11,869 nucleotides of DNA, from NCBI GenBank assembly GCA_902478885.1, contig CABSMS010000067.1, positions 1 through 11,869 on the forward strand, read 5' to 3'. Positions 1 through 7,418 of the stretch are shown here, in pieces. The notes under the pieces were generated by a model that saw only the letters and a list, made by a program, of their open reading frames with translations, searched no databases and had not been told where the DNA came from. Within the stretch, counting starts at the first letter, position 1, and every line of letters starts with the position of its first letter. This DNA comes from an uncultured Collinsella sp. GTDB taxonomy: Bacteria; Actinomycetota; Coriobacteriia; Coriobacteriales; Coriobacteriaceae. A program made the translations under genes and the position numbers.

Positions 1-48
1 TCTACACAAGGCTATTCGTCGGCAGCGTCAGATGTGTATAAGAGACAG
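1..48 (+). other. Illumina Nextera i5-side adapter (sequencing artefact)
   Basis: Not genomic. Positions 1..7 match the end of the Illumina P5 oligo (TCTACAC), 8..15 hold an 8-base index (AAGGCTAT, which I recall as Nextera XT S520), 16..29 are the read-1 primer site TCGTCGGCAGCGTC, and 30..48 are the 19-base Tn5 mosaic end AGATGTGTATAAGAGACAG. The real insert begins at 49. Short reading frames starting inside this segment give the tell-tale false peptide MCIRDS and should be discarded. Confidence 0.98.
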
Positions 49-1301
49 CAGAGATCCTGCCCTCGTTTTGGGGCTCCAATGCCATCATGCTCGTTGTGGG
101 CACCGTGCTCTACGGCGTCTTTTTGCTGTTCTCGGGCGCCACGCTGTTGCAGGGGCTGCTGTGCCTGTGGCTGTTCAACATTATGATCGTCAACTGGAAC
201 GGCATGAGTTACCTCACGGCCATTAAGGATTACCGCGGTATTCTGTGCAGCTTTGCCGCGGCCATTGGCGTGACTTGCCTGTGTGCTTTGGCCGCGCTGG
301 CGCTGGGACTGCCGCCGGTCGAGGGCCTGCTGGCTTCGATCGCCCTGGGCTATGGCGTGATGCTCGCATGGGACGTGGTGCTGCTGTACCGGTATTTTCC
401 GCAGAGTGACCGCAGCCCCTGGCTCTTTTTGCGCTGGCTCGACCAATTTATGCCGCTCGCGCTCACGGGCCTGTTTACCAACCTGGGGCTCTTTGCGCAC
501 CTGGTGATCATTTGGGTCGGTCCCATTGGCGTGCAGGTCAAAGGCCTGTTTTACGGCGCGCCCTATCATGATGTGCCGGCGTTGCTTGCGTTTTTGACCA
601 TTCTGGTCACGACCGTCAACTTTGTGGTGTCGGTCGAGGTCAACTTCTATCCGCGCTACCGCGACTACTACAGCCTGTTTAACGACGGCGGCGTGGTGGG
701 CGACATCGTGGTGGCCGAGGAGGAAATGCTCGCCACGCTCAACCGGGAGCTGCGGTTTTGCGCGCTCAAGCAGCTATTTGTGACGGCAGCGGTCATCTCA
801 CTCGAGACCACGGTGCTCTCGGCCCTGCCACTCGGCTTCAACAACCTGATGCACGGGTATTTCCGCACGTTATGCGTGGGCTATGGCCTGTATGCCGTGG
901 GCAATACGTTGTTGCTCATCTTGCTGTACTTTACCGACTACAAGGGGGCCGTGCTGGCCTCGGGGCTGTTTGCCGGTGTGGCCGGGCTGGCGACTGCCGT
1001 GTCGTTGCTTTTGTCGCAGCAGTTTTACGGCTTTGGCTTTTTGTTGGGTGCAGCGGTGTTTTTTATCGTGGCGCTGCTGCGGCTCGATACCTATACCGCC
1101 AACTTGCCGTATCGTATCTTGAGTCAGCAGCCTATTGTGGCGACCGTCAAAACGGGTCGCTTTACACAGCTGGGCCGCTTGCTCGACCGTGCCGAACGGC
1201 GCTATGAGGAAGACCGACATAAGGGCGTGCCGCACGGCGCGTTTGAGCGCGCAGTAGTTCGCGTGTATCGCAAGCATTGGGGAGGTTCTGATGACCGATA
1301 G
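49..1301 (+). CDS. pelG: PelG-like exopolysaccharide exporter, 5' truncated
   Basis: Polytopic membrane protein that resembles PelG, the MATE-like flippase/transporter of Pel polysaccharide synthesis, which works with the cytosolic glycosyltransferase PelF to move the polymer across the inner membrane. The open frame runs from the adapter junction (first full codon at 51) without a start, so the N-terminus is missing; about 416 residues remain, against roughly 450 in Pseudomonas PelG. An ATG at 87 is internal and lies within a hydrophobic stretch, so it should not be taken as the start. Many hydrophobic helices are seen, interrupted by a charged loop around bases 645 to 770 (FYPRYRDYYSLFNDGG then acidic and amphipathic), which is the characteristic PelG loop. 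A charged cytosolic tail of about 60 residues ends the protein. The stop overlaps the next gene by 11 bases, showing one operon. PelF and other pel genes would be expected upstream, outside the window. The family call is good; the identity of the exported polymer is not known. Confidence 0.82.
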
Positions 1302-3060
1302 GATGATGTCTCGTCGTCGCCTGTTTGAGGCGGCTGCCGGTGCGCTGTTGCTTTCGGGCTGCTCGGTGCAGGAAGACTCCTCGACCAAAAATGTCAAAAA
1401 GCAGGGCAAGATTAAAAAGGCCGAGGCCTCCGACCAGCCCAAGCACCTGCGCGATAAGGACGAGCTGTACGAGGTCTACGACGACTCGGGCATTGTGACC
1501 ATGTACCTGACGGTCTCGCGCGGTAACAGCTCCGAGAACACCGATCATAGCTGGGCCGAGATCAATACGTACTCGGTGTATGACTACGCCGACATGGGCG
1601 TGACGCGCTATCAGGTAATGGGGCTTTTGCAGGCGGGCGACGAAGACGGCCCGGTGGCCGGCGAGGTTGGCTATGGCGAGGAAGCGCCCAATGCCACCGT
1701 GCAGGTGCGCGGTCAGACATCGAGCAACAACTCGCAAAAGAATTACAAGGTGGAGCTCAAAAAGGGCAAGGGTACTTGGCGCCAACAGCGCGCGATTGCG
1801 CTTAACAAGCACATGGGCGAGGGTATGCGTTTTCGCAACAAGATGGCCTATGACCTTATCCGCGGGATACCCCAGATGATGGGCCTGCGTACGCAGTTTG
1901 TGCATCTGTGGGTGTGCGACCAGACCGAAAAGTTCAACGACACCTTTGAGGACTACGGCCTGTTTACGCAGGTGGAGCAGCTCAACAAGACGGCGCTTAA
2001 GGCACATGGCCTGGATAAGAACGGGCATCTGTACAAGGTGAACAACTTCGATTTCCATCGCTACGAGGACACCATTAAGCTTGCCGACGATCCCGACTAC
2101 AACCAGGCAAACTTTGAGGGCATGCTCGAGATTAAGGGCGATTCGGACCACACCAAGCTCATCGAGATGCTCGATGCGCTCAACGACGAATCACAAAAGA
2201 TCGATGATGTGCTCGATACCTACTTTGATACCGAGAATCTGGTCTATTGGCTGGCGTTTCAGATCTTGACGGGAAATTGCGATACGCAGAACCGTAACTG
2301 CTATCTGTACAGCCCGCTTAACTCAAATACCTGGTACTTTTTAGATTGGGATAACGACGGCATGCTGCGTAAGCTGGAGCTTTCTCTTACCGGGTTTTCG
2401 GACTACGCGAGCTGGGAGCGCGGTGCAAGCAACTACTGGGGCAACGTGCTGTTCAATCGTGCGCTGCGCAGCAAATCGTTTCGCAGCGAGCTCGACCGTG
2501 CCGTCAAGGACTTGCGCTCGTATTTGACCGAGACTCGCCTGACCAAGATGATCAAGCACTACCGCGAGGTGACTGAATCCCTGGTCTTTGCTTCGCCCGA
2601 TATCGACAATCTGCCTGTCACCAAGGACCAATACGAGCAGATCGCCGCGTCGATTCCCTCCGAGATCGAGGAGAACTACAAGAGCTTTCGCGAGAGTTTT
2701 AAAAAGCCCATGCCGTTCTACATCGGCGTGCCGCGGATCGATAACGGTAAGCTGCGCATTAACTGGGATGCGTCCTACGACTTTGAGGCGCGCGACATTC
2801 GCTACACCGTAGAGCTTGCGCGTGACTATGCCATAAGCGACGTGGTCTTTAAGGCCGAGGACGTGCTGCTTCCCGAGGTGACCTGCGATGCGCCCGATGC
2901 CGGCCAGTATTTTGTGCGCGTGCGTGCCACCAACTCCGATGGCTATACGCAGGATGCGTTTGACTATTATGTGACCGACGACGGCAAGCAATACGGCATG
3001 AAGTGCTTCTACGTGCAAGATGGCGGTAAGGTCGTGGAGGACACGTATGAGGAGGGCTAG
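1291..3060 (+). CDS. CotH-like kinase-domain lipoprotein
   Basis: Predicted surface-anchored protein of 589 residues with a CotH domain, an atypical kinase fold that phosphorylates spore-coat proteins in Bacillus; here no spores are expected, so the substrate is unknown. The N-terminus carries SRRRLF (residues 7-12, twin-arginine type) followed by a hydrophobic stretch and lipobox LSGC with Cys24, so Tat export and lipidation are likely. CotH features seen: VRGQTSS with R140 and K150-NYK (nucleotide-side motif), YGLFTQVEQ followed by GHLYK, GNCD331-x4-N336 with YLY (catalytic-loop-like) and D352-W-D354-N-D (metal-binding-like). From about residue 476 a beta-rich, fibronectin type III-like domain follows. 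The start is set by GGGGAGG at 1279..1285, five bases upstream. It overlaps pelG by 11 bases and the next gene by 14, so it is co-translated with both. Kinase activity is inferred, not shown; a structural or polymer-modifying role is also possible. Confidence 0.85.
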   Translation: MTDRMMSRRRLFEAAAGALLLSGCSVQEDSSTKNVKKQGKIKKAEASDQPKHLRDKDELYEVYDDSGIVTMYLTVSRGNSSENTDHSWAEINTYSVYDYADMGVTRYQVMGLLQAGDEDGPVAGEVGYGEEAPNATVQVRGQTSSNNSQKNYKVELKKGKGTWRQQRAIALNKHMGEGMRFRNKMAYDLIRGIPQMMGLRTQFVHLWVCDQTEKFNDTFEDYGLFTQVEQLNKTALKAHGLDKNGHLYKVNNFDFHRYEDTIKLADDPDYNQANFEGMLEIKGDSDHTKLIEMLDALNDESQKIDDVLDTYFDTENLVYWLAFQILTGNCDTQNRNCYLYSPLNSNTWYFLDWDNDGMLRKLELSLTGFSDYASWERGASNYWGNVLFNRALRSKSFRSELDRAVKDLRSYLTETRLTKMIKHYREVTESLVFASPDIDNLPVTKDQYEQIAASIPSEIEENYKSFRESFKKPMPFYIGVPRIDNGKLRINWDASYDFEARDIRYTVELARDYAISDVVFKAEDVLLPEVTCDAPDAGQYFVRVRATNSDGYTQDAFDYYVTDDGKQYGMKCFYVQDGGKVVEDTYEEG

Positions 3061-3838
3061 CGCGCTGCTTGAGCGCTTGGCGGCTCCGCCTGTGCGTACC
3101 ACGCAGGAGCGTTACCGCCACGAGCTCAAATATCTCATTAACGAGGGCGAGCACGCCGCGCTTGCCTGTCGCATGGCGCCGGTTTTTAAACTGGACAAGC
3201 ATGCGCGGGCGGGTGGTTACACCATTCGCAGCCTGTATTTTGACGACTACTGCAACTCGGCCTACGAGGAAAAAGACGCCGGCATTCTCATGCGCAAAAA
3301 GTATCGCGTACGCATCTATAACGGCAGCGACAAGGTGATTAAGCTCGAGCGCAAAAAGAAGTACGGCAGCTGGATCCACAAGGAGGACGCGCCGCTTACT
3401 CGCGGCGAGTTTGAGCAGATTTTGGCTGGCGACTACGGCTTTTTGCTGAGGAGCCCCTATCCGCTCTGTCGCGAGTTCTACATCGAGTGCATCTGCAACA
3501 TGATGCGCCCGCGGACCATTGTGGACTACGAGCGCGAGCCGTGGGTGATGGATGAGGGCACCGTGCGCATTACGTTTGACATGAACGTGCGTGCCGCGGT
3601 GGGAAGCTTCGATATCTTTGACGCGACGCTGCCCGCGCTGCCGGTCCTGGAGCCCGGCAAGCTGGTGATGGAGGTCAAGTTTACGGAGTTTTGCCCGCAG
3701 CTGGTGCGCGATTTGGTGCCGCCGGGCGCGGTCGAGCTTACGGCGGTCTCCAAGTACTGCCTGTGCTACGACAAGACCGCCTACCTGCGCGGATTTAATT
3801 ACTGGGAATCGGATTTTGAGAACCGAGGGGATATTTAG
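3047..3838 (+). CDS. VTC-domain protein, polyphosphate polymerase-like
   Basis: A 263-residue soluble protein that is almost wholly a VTC domain, the tunnel fold that in yeast Vtc4 makes polyphosphate from ATP. Visible family motifs, in order: RHELKY (about 24-29), RSLYFDD (61-67), KYRVRIY (85-91), KLERKKK (99-105), a mid-domain REFYIEC segment, a conserved EVKF (Glu210, Lys211) and SKYCLCYD near the end. These supply the basic and acidic residues that line the active tunnel in known VTC enzymes. A longer start at 3020 exists but has no ribosome site; ATG 3047 is preceded by GTGGAGG at 3034..3040 with a six-base spacer. It overlaps the CotH-like gene by 14 bases and is followed after 3 bases by the DUF4956 gene. 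There is no membrane segment, so it probably acts in the cytosol, perhaps docked to the DUF4956 partner. Family is sure; product (polyphosphate or another phosphorylated polymer) is inference. Confidence 0.88.
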   Translation: MRRASALLERLAAPPVRTTQERYRHELKYLINEGEHAALACRMAPVFKLDKHARAGGYTIRSLYFDDYCNSAYEEKDAGILMRKKYRVRIYNGSDKVIKLERKKKYGSWIHKEDAPLTRGEFEQILAGDYGFLLRSPYPLCREFYIECICNMMRPRTIVDYEREPWVMDEGTVRITFDMNVRAAVGSFDIFDATLPALPVLEPGKLVMEVKFTEFCPQLVRDLVPPGAVELTAVSKYCLCYDKTAYLRGFNYWESDFENRGDI

Positions 3839-3841
3839 ACC

Positions 3842-4507
3842 ATGAGCACCAGGGACTTTTTTAAGAACTCCGTCTTGGAGGCGTTTGGCCAGGTCGACCC
3901 TGCCAAGATTGGCCTTTCGCTGCTCGTGGCGCTCGCCATGGGCATCCTGATCTATTACGTGTACAAGCGCTTTTTTACCGGCGTGGTGTATTCGCGCAGC
4001 TTTGCCGTGACGCTCGTGGGCATGTGCGTGCTCACCTGCATGGTCACGCTCGCGATCTCGACCAACGTGGTCATCTCGCTCGGTATGGTCGGTGCTCTGT
4101 CCATCGTCCGCTACCGTACGGCGGTCAAGGACCCGCTCGACCTGCTGTATCTGTTTTGGGCCATTACCACGGGCATTACGGCCGGAGCCGGCATGTATGC
4201 GCTCGTGGGGCTCACGGCGGTGGTGATCGTGGTGATGATTGCCGGCTTTGCGAGCCACCAGGACAAGGCGCGCGTGTACATGATGGTCATTCACTACACG
4301 GGCCAGACCACCGGCGACGATATCGTGCGTGCATTTGGGCGCACCAAGTTCACCGTCAAGTCCAAGACGATGCGCGGCGACAAGGTCGAAATGGCCGCCG
4401 AGGTGTTCTCGGATGGTGTGGATATGCCCTATGCTGACGCCATTCGCGCGCTCGACGGCGTTGAGGACCTCACGCTCATCCAGTACAACGGCGAGTACCA
4501 CGGCTAA
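3842..4507 (+). CDS. DUF4956 membrane protein
   Basis: A 221-residue membrane protein of the DUF4956 family, which has no firmly assigned function and is often encoded next to VTC-domain and CotH-like genes. Hydrophobic segments lie at about residues 23-41, 52-72, 75-88, 102-117 and 118-136. The family signature is clear at 79-100: SLGMVGALSIVRYRTAVKDP with LD following. The last 80 residues are soluble, mixed alpha/beta and end in VEDLTLIQYNGEYHG, somewhat like a small regulatory domain. The start ATG lies three bases after the VTC stop; a GAGGGG site at 3825..3830 lies inside the VTC reading frame with an 11-base spacer, so translation is probably coupled. It is the last gene of the operon. 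I infer a membrane anchor or channel partner for the VTC enzyme, with no direct proof. Confidence 0.88.
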   Translation: MSTRDFFKNSVLEAFGQVDPAKIGLSLLVALAMGILIYYVYKRFFTGVVYSRSFAVTLVGMCVLTCMVTLAISTNVVISLGMVGALSIVRYRTAVKDPLDLLYLFWAITTGITAGAGMYALVGLTAVVIVVMIAGFASHQDKARVYMMVIHYTGQTTGDDIVRAFGRTKFTVKSKTMRGDKVEMAAEVFSDGVDMPYADAIRALDGVEDLTLIQYNGEYHG

Positions 4508-4513
4508 CTATGT

Positions 4514-4537
4514 TCCGGCGTTTTAACAAACGCCGGA
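4514..4537 (+). terminator. Hairpin at the end of the pelG operon
   Basis: A perfect 10-bp stem (TCCGGCGTTT / AAACGCCGGA) with a TAAC loop begins seven bases after the DUF4956 stop. Its place fits a transcript end, but the downstream base run is CCGCTCGACG with no T tract, so it is not a textbook intrinsic terminator. It could instead be an RNA-stabilising 3' end or act with Rho. Confidence 0.5.
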
Positions 4538-4551
4538 CCGCTCGACGCTGC

Positions 4552-4651
4552 GCGGGCATCTGCCGGGCGATCTGCCGCTCAAACCGTCGCTCGCGTACAT
4601 AAAGTACGCTTCGCTCCTCTTTCGCGGCACCTCGCCACGGCAGCTGCCCGC
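4552..4651. repeat. 100-base imperfect inverted repeat
   Basis: The two halves of this stretch pair in nested blocks: 4552-4565 with 4638-4651 (13 of 14), 4566-4570 with 4632-4636, 4573-4578 with 4624-4629, 4581-4583 with 4620-4622, and a closing GCGTAC-ATAAA-GTACGC hairpin at 4593-4609. It has no open reading frame of its own that looks real. It could be a palindromic mobile repeat (REP or MITE type) inserted between two operons, or a structured 3' untranslated region. Only one copy is present in the window, so mobility cannot be judged. Confidence 0.6.
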
Positions 4652-4685
4652 TCGCTGACGTTTGCTCGACCTGGGTGGGCCGATT

Positions 4686-4715
4686 TTGTTCGGATGCCGT
4701 CTTCACGGGTATCAT
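4686..4715 (+). promoter_or_regulatory. Promoter of the LacI-family gene
   Basis: A -35 like TTGTTC (4686..4691) and a -10 like TATCAT (4710..4715, five of six to consensus) are separated by 18 bases. Transcription would start near 4722, inside the operator at 4718..4731 and about 25 bases before the chosen start codon. The overlap with the operator supports the call and argues against a longer N-terminus. Confidence 0.6.
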
Positions 4716-4717
4716 GG

Positions 4718-4731
4718 TGAAAGCGATTTCA
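4718..4731. promoter_or_regulatory. LacI-type operator over the repressor's own start site
   Basis: TGAAAGCGATTTCA is a near-perfect dyad around a central CG and fits the general LacI/CcpA-type consensus TGWAANCGNTNWCA at every fixed position. It lies directly downstream of the predicted -10, where bound repressor would block initiation. The same pattern occurs twice before the permease gene, which points to autoregulation. Confidence 0.65.
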
Positions 4732-4746
4732 ATGACAGGGGTGCTC

Positions 4747-5727
4747 GTGGTAAAGATGAAAGATGTGGCCGAGCTGGCCGGCGTTTCGAGCGCCGCCGTC
4801 TCTCGCTACCTCAACGGTGGATATATCTCGGCGGACAAGGCCGAGCGCATTAAGAAGGCGATCGAGCTGACCGGATACGTGCGATCCAGCCAGGCCCGCG
4901 CGCTGCGAACCGGCTCCACCAAGCTCATCGGCGTCATCGTGCCCAAGATTAACTCGGAATCCGTGAGCCGCATTACCGCCGGTATTGGCCAGGTGCTTAG
5001 CCGCCGCGGGTACCAGATGCTGCTTGCCAATACTGACAACGTCCCTGATCGCGAGCTCGAATACCTCGACCTGTTCCAGAACCACCCGGTTGACGGCATT
5101 GTGCTGGTGGCAACTATGATCACCGACGAACATCGCCGGGCGATTGAGTCTTGCCGCGTGCCCATCGTACTGATCGGCCAGAATGTTGAGGGCGCGGCGT
5201 GCGTCTATCACGACGATTACGAGGCCGCTTTTGAGCTGGGCCATGCGCTTGCAGCCCGCGTGGACGGCAAGATTGCCTACATTGGGGTTACCGAGGAGGA
5301 CCGCGCGGCCGGTTTTGATCGCCGTCGCGGTTTTGAGGCCGGCCTGCGCGCAGCGGGTAACCCGCTCGATGCCGCCTTGATTCGTCTGGGCTCGTTTACG
5401 CTCGACTCGGGCTATGGTGCGGCGCGTGAGCTGCTTTCCGTCGCTCCCGATGTTTCGTTTATCGCCTGCGCGACTGACACCATGGCGGCGGGCGCGCTGC
5501 GTGCCATCGATGAGGTGCGCGGTATGGGCGAGGGCGTGCACCGTGTGAGCGGTTTCGGCGACAACGCATTTTTGCGTGCGCTGACGGGCGGCATTCCCAC
5601 CGTGCATTATGGCTACCTGACCAGTGGCGTCGAGGCGACCAATATGTTGCTCAACACGCTCGATGGCGTGGAGGGGGAGCGCGGTCTAAAGACGCTCAAG
5701 CTCGGCCATCAGCTTATGAATGTCTAG
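4747..5727 (+). CDS. scrR: LacI-family repressor, probable sucrose operon regulator
   Basis: A 326-residue transcription factor of the LacI/GalR family. The N-terminal helix-turn-helix is clear (MKDVAELAGVSSAAVSRYLN, residues 4-23), followed by the hinge region with ARALRTGSTKLIGVIVP (about 51-67) and a periplasmic-binding-protein-like effector domain to the end. Normal family length is about 330. Start choice: several in-frame ATGs lie upstream (4675, 4714, 4732), but 4675 and 4714 would read through the promoter and operator; GTG 4747 has AGGGG at 4737..4741 with a five-base spacer and puts the HTH at the usual place. ATG 4756 is also possible. It stands directly before a sucrose-type PTS permease and a sucrose-6-phosphate hydrolase, and matching operators flank it, so it very probably represses them and itself. 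The inducer (sucrose, sucrose-6-phosphate or fructose) cannot be read from the sequence. Confidence 0.88.
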   Translation: MVKMKDVAELAGVSSAAVSRYLNGGYISADKAERIKKAIELTGYVRSSQARALRTGSTKLIGVIVPKINSESVSRITAGIGQVLSRRGYQMLLANTDNVPDRELEYLDLFQNHPVDGIVLVATMITDEHRRAIESCRVPIVLIGQNVEGAACVYHDDYEAAFELGHALAARVDGKIAYIGVTEEDRAAGFDRRRGFEAGLRAAGNPLDAALIRLGSFTLDSGYGAARELLSVAPDVSFIACATDTMAAGALRAIDEVRGMGEGVHRVSGFGDNAFLRALTGGIPTVHYGYLTSGVEATNMLLNTLDGVEGERGLKTLKLGHQLMNV

Positions 5728-5815
5728 ATTTTGGGCACGTCTGCCTGCCTTTGAGTCGCCTGTTTTTGCCTTAAAACTACCTTTCGCCGGCTTTATCCTA
5801 CCGTTCACCCTACTA

Positions 5816-5829
5816 TGAAAACGATTACA
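5816..5829. promoter_or_regulatory. LacI-type operator 1 upstream of the PTS permease
   Basis: TGAAAACGATTACA fits the LacI-type consensus TGWAANCGNTNWCA. It is identical over 14 bases to the second site 26 bases downstream and shares its core with the site before the repressor gene. Two sites spaced about 2.5 helical turns apart suggest combined binding at one promoter. I could not identify the -35 and -10 boxes with confidence here. Confidence 0.65.
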
Positions 5830-5841
5830 GACATATGAAAC

Positions 5842-5855
5842 TGAAAACGATTACA
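5842..5855. promoter_or_regulatory. LacI-type operator 2 upstream of the PTS permease
   Basis: Second exact copy of TGAAAACGATTACA, 56 bases before the permease start codon and 26 bases after operator 1. Its place between the likely promoter and the ribosome site suits repression. The rest of the 184-base gap between repressor and permease holds no other feature I can support. Confidence 0.65.
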
Positions 5856-5911
5856 GTGTAAGTGTCAAAGATGGCCGGGTGCACATGCGCCCGTTGGAGG
5901 AAAGGGAAGTC

Positions 5912-7312
5912 ATGGACTACCGCAAATCAGCCCAAGAGGTGCTCGACAACATCGGTGGCGCCGACAACGTTGTTTCGGCCGCGCACTGCGCCACGCGTCT
6001 GCGCCTGGTGATTGCCGATAACGCCAAGGTCGACAAGGAGGCCCTTGAGAAAATCGACGGCGCCAAGGGCGTCTTTGAGGCCCAGGGCCAGCTCCAGATT
6101 ATTTTTGGCACCGGCACCATCAACAAGGTCTACGAGGAGTTCATCGCGCTCAGTGGCGTCGAGGCTGCCACCAAGGCCGAGGTCAAGGAGGCCGCGGCGC
6201 AGCAGCAGAACATCTTTATGCGTGCCATTAAGGTGCTCGGCGACGTCTTTGTCCCCATCATCCCCGCCATCGTGGCTTCGGGCCTGCTGCTGGGCATTAT
6301 GAGCGCCCTCAACTTTATGGCCTCCAACGGCTTTATCGCGCTCGACACCAATAACTTTATCTACAAGATTGCCGACCTGGTTTCGGGCACGTCCTTTGGT
6401 ATTCTGCAGATCCTGATCGGTTACTCCGCCGCTAAGGCCTTTGGCGCCAACCCGTACCTGGGTGCCGTCGTCGGAGGTGCGTTCATCAACTCCTCGCTGC
6501 AGAGCGCCTACACGGTTGCCTCCGAGGGCGTTCAGACCATGGTCACCGTCATCCCCGGCGTCTACAGCATTGAGTGGGTCGGTTATCAGGGCCACGTTAT
6601 CCCCATCGTTATCGCCTGCGCCATTCTGGCCTTCCTCGAGAAGCGCCTGCACAAGATCGTTCCCGAGATGTTCGACCTCTTTGTGACTCCGCTCGTCTCG
6701 GTGTTCGTGACCGTGCTCGTGACGCTCGTTGCCGTCGGCCCCATCTTCGTCTGGGCCGAGAACGCCATCCTCGGTCTGATCCAGGCCCTGCTAACCCTGC
6801 CCTTCGGCATCGGTTCCTTTATCGTCGGCCTGTTCTATGCCCCCACGGTCGTTACCGGTATCCACCAGATGTGCACCGCCATCGACCTGGGCCAGCTCGC
6901 CCAGTACGGCGTGACCTATTGGCTGCCCATCGCCAGCGCTGCCAATATCGCCCAGGGTGGTGCCGCGCTCGCCGTTGTCTTTAAGACCCGCGATGCCAAG
7001 ATCAAGGGCCTGGCGCTTCCTTCGGCCCTGTCCGCCTTCATGGGCATCACCGAGCCTGCCATCTTTGGTGTGAACCTGCGCTTCTTTAAACCCTTCATCG
7101 CCGGCTGCATCGGCGGCGGTTGCGGTGCCCTGGTCTGCGCGCTCACTTCGCTTGCCGCTTCCGGCACGGGCGTTACGGGCATCTTCGGTATCCTGCTGTG
7201 TCTGGCCCAGCCCGTGCAGTACGCGATTATGTTTGCGGTCGCCGCGCTGGTTTCCTTTGCCGTCTCGTTTGTCCTGTACAAGGACGAGCCCAAGGCTTCC
7301 GAGCAGGCCTAA
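5912..7312 (+). CDS. scrA: PTS sucrose-type EIIBC permease
   Basis: A 466-residue membrane permease of the phosphotransferase system that takes up a sugar and phosphorylates it, here most likely sucrose to sucrose-6-phosphate. The EIIB domain is at the N-terminus (about 1-85) with the phosphorylation cysteine Cys26 in AAHCATRLRL. The EIIC domain follows from about residue 105 with many hydrophobic helices and the conserved GITEPAIFGV motif at about 378-387. There is no EIIA domain after the last helix, so a separate EIIA (commonly the glucose-type one) must supply phosphate. The start ATG 5912 has a strong purine-rich site GGAGGAAAGGG at 5896..5906; an in-frame ATG at 5879 would add 11 residues and lacks such a site. 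The next gene, a GH32 hydrolase, supports sucrose over trehalose or beta-glucosides, which use related EIIBC proteins. Confidence 0.88.
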   Translation: MDYRKSAQEVLDNIGGADNVVSAAHCATRLRLVIADNAKVDKEALEKIDGAKGVFEAQGQLQIIFGTGTINKVYEEFIALSGVEAATKAEVKEAAAQQQNIFMRAIKVLGDVFVPIIPAIVASGLLLGIMSALNFMASNGFIALDTNNFIYKIADLVSGTSFGILQILIGYSAAKAFGANPYLGAVVGGAFINSSLQSAYTVASEGVQTMVTVIPGVYSIEWVGYQGHVIPIVIACAILAFLEKRLHKIVPEMFDLFVTPLVSVFVTVLVTLVAVGPIFVWAENAILGLIQALLTLPFGIGSFIVGLFYAPTVVTGIHQMCTAIDLGQLAQYGVTYWLPIASAANIAQGGAALAVVFKTRDAKIKGLALPSALSAFMGITEPAIFGVNLRFFKPFIAGCIGGGCGALVCALTSLAASGTGVTGIFGILLCLAQPVQYAIMFAVAALVSFAVSFVLYKDEPKASEQA

Positions 7313-7418
7313 GAGCTTTTGATTGAGGGGTACCCGCGGGTTGTATGCTCGCGGGCGCTTCCCGTATCTGGTGCCGATTTCTGGTGCCTTGTTACTTTCG
7401 ATCCGTTAGGACTTTGAT

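Noticed and set aside
30..48. Tn5 mosaic end as sign of a natural transposon
   Set aside because: It is joined to the Nextera primer site, an index and the P5 tail, so it is library adapter and not a mobile element.
1162..2151. A 329-codon minus-strand open frame across pelG and the CotH-like gene
   Set aside because: Antisense to two recognised proteins, with no ribosome site or family resemblance.
2849..4501. A 550-codon minus-strand open frame across the VTC and DUF4956 genes
   Set aside because: It is antisense to two well-recognised proteins, is rich in His, Arg and Ala without domain pattern, and arises from the high-GC third codon positions of the real genes.
7333..7355. CCCGCG/CGCGGG stem between scrA and scrB as a terminator
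   Set aside because: Only six pairs with an 11-base loop and no T tract; expected by chance at this base composition.
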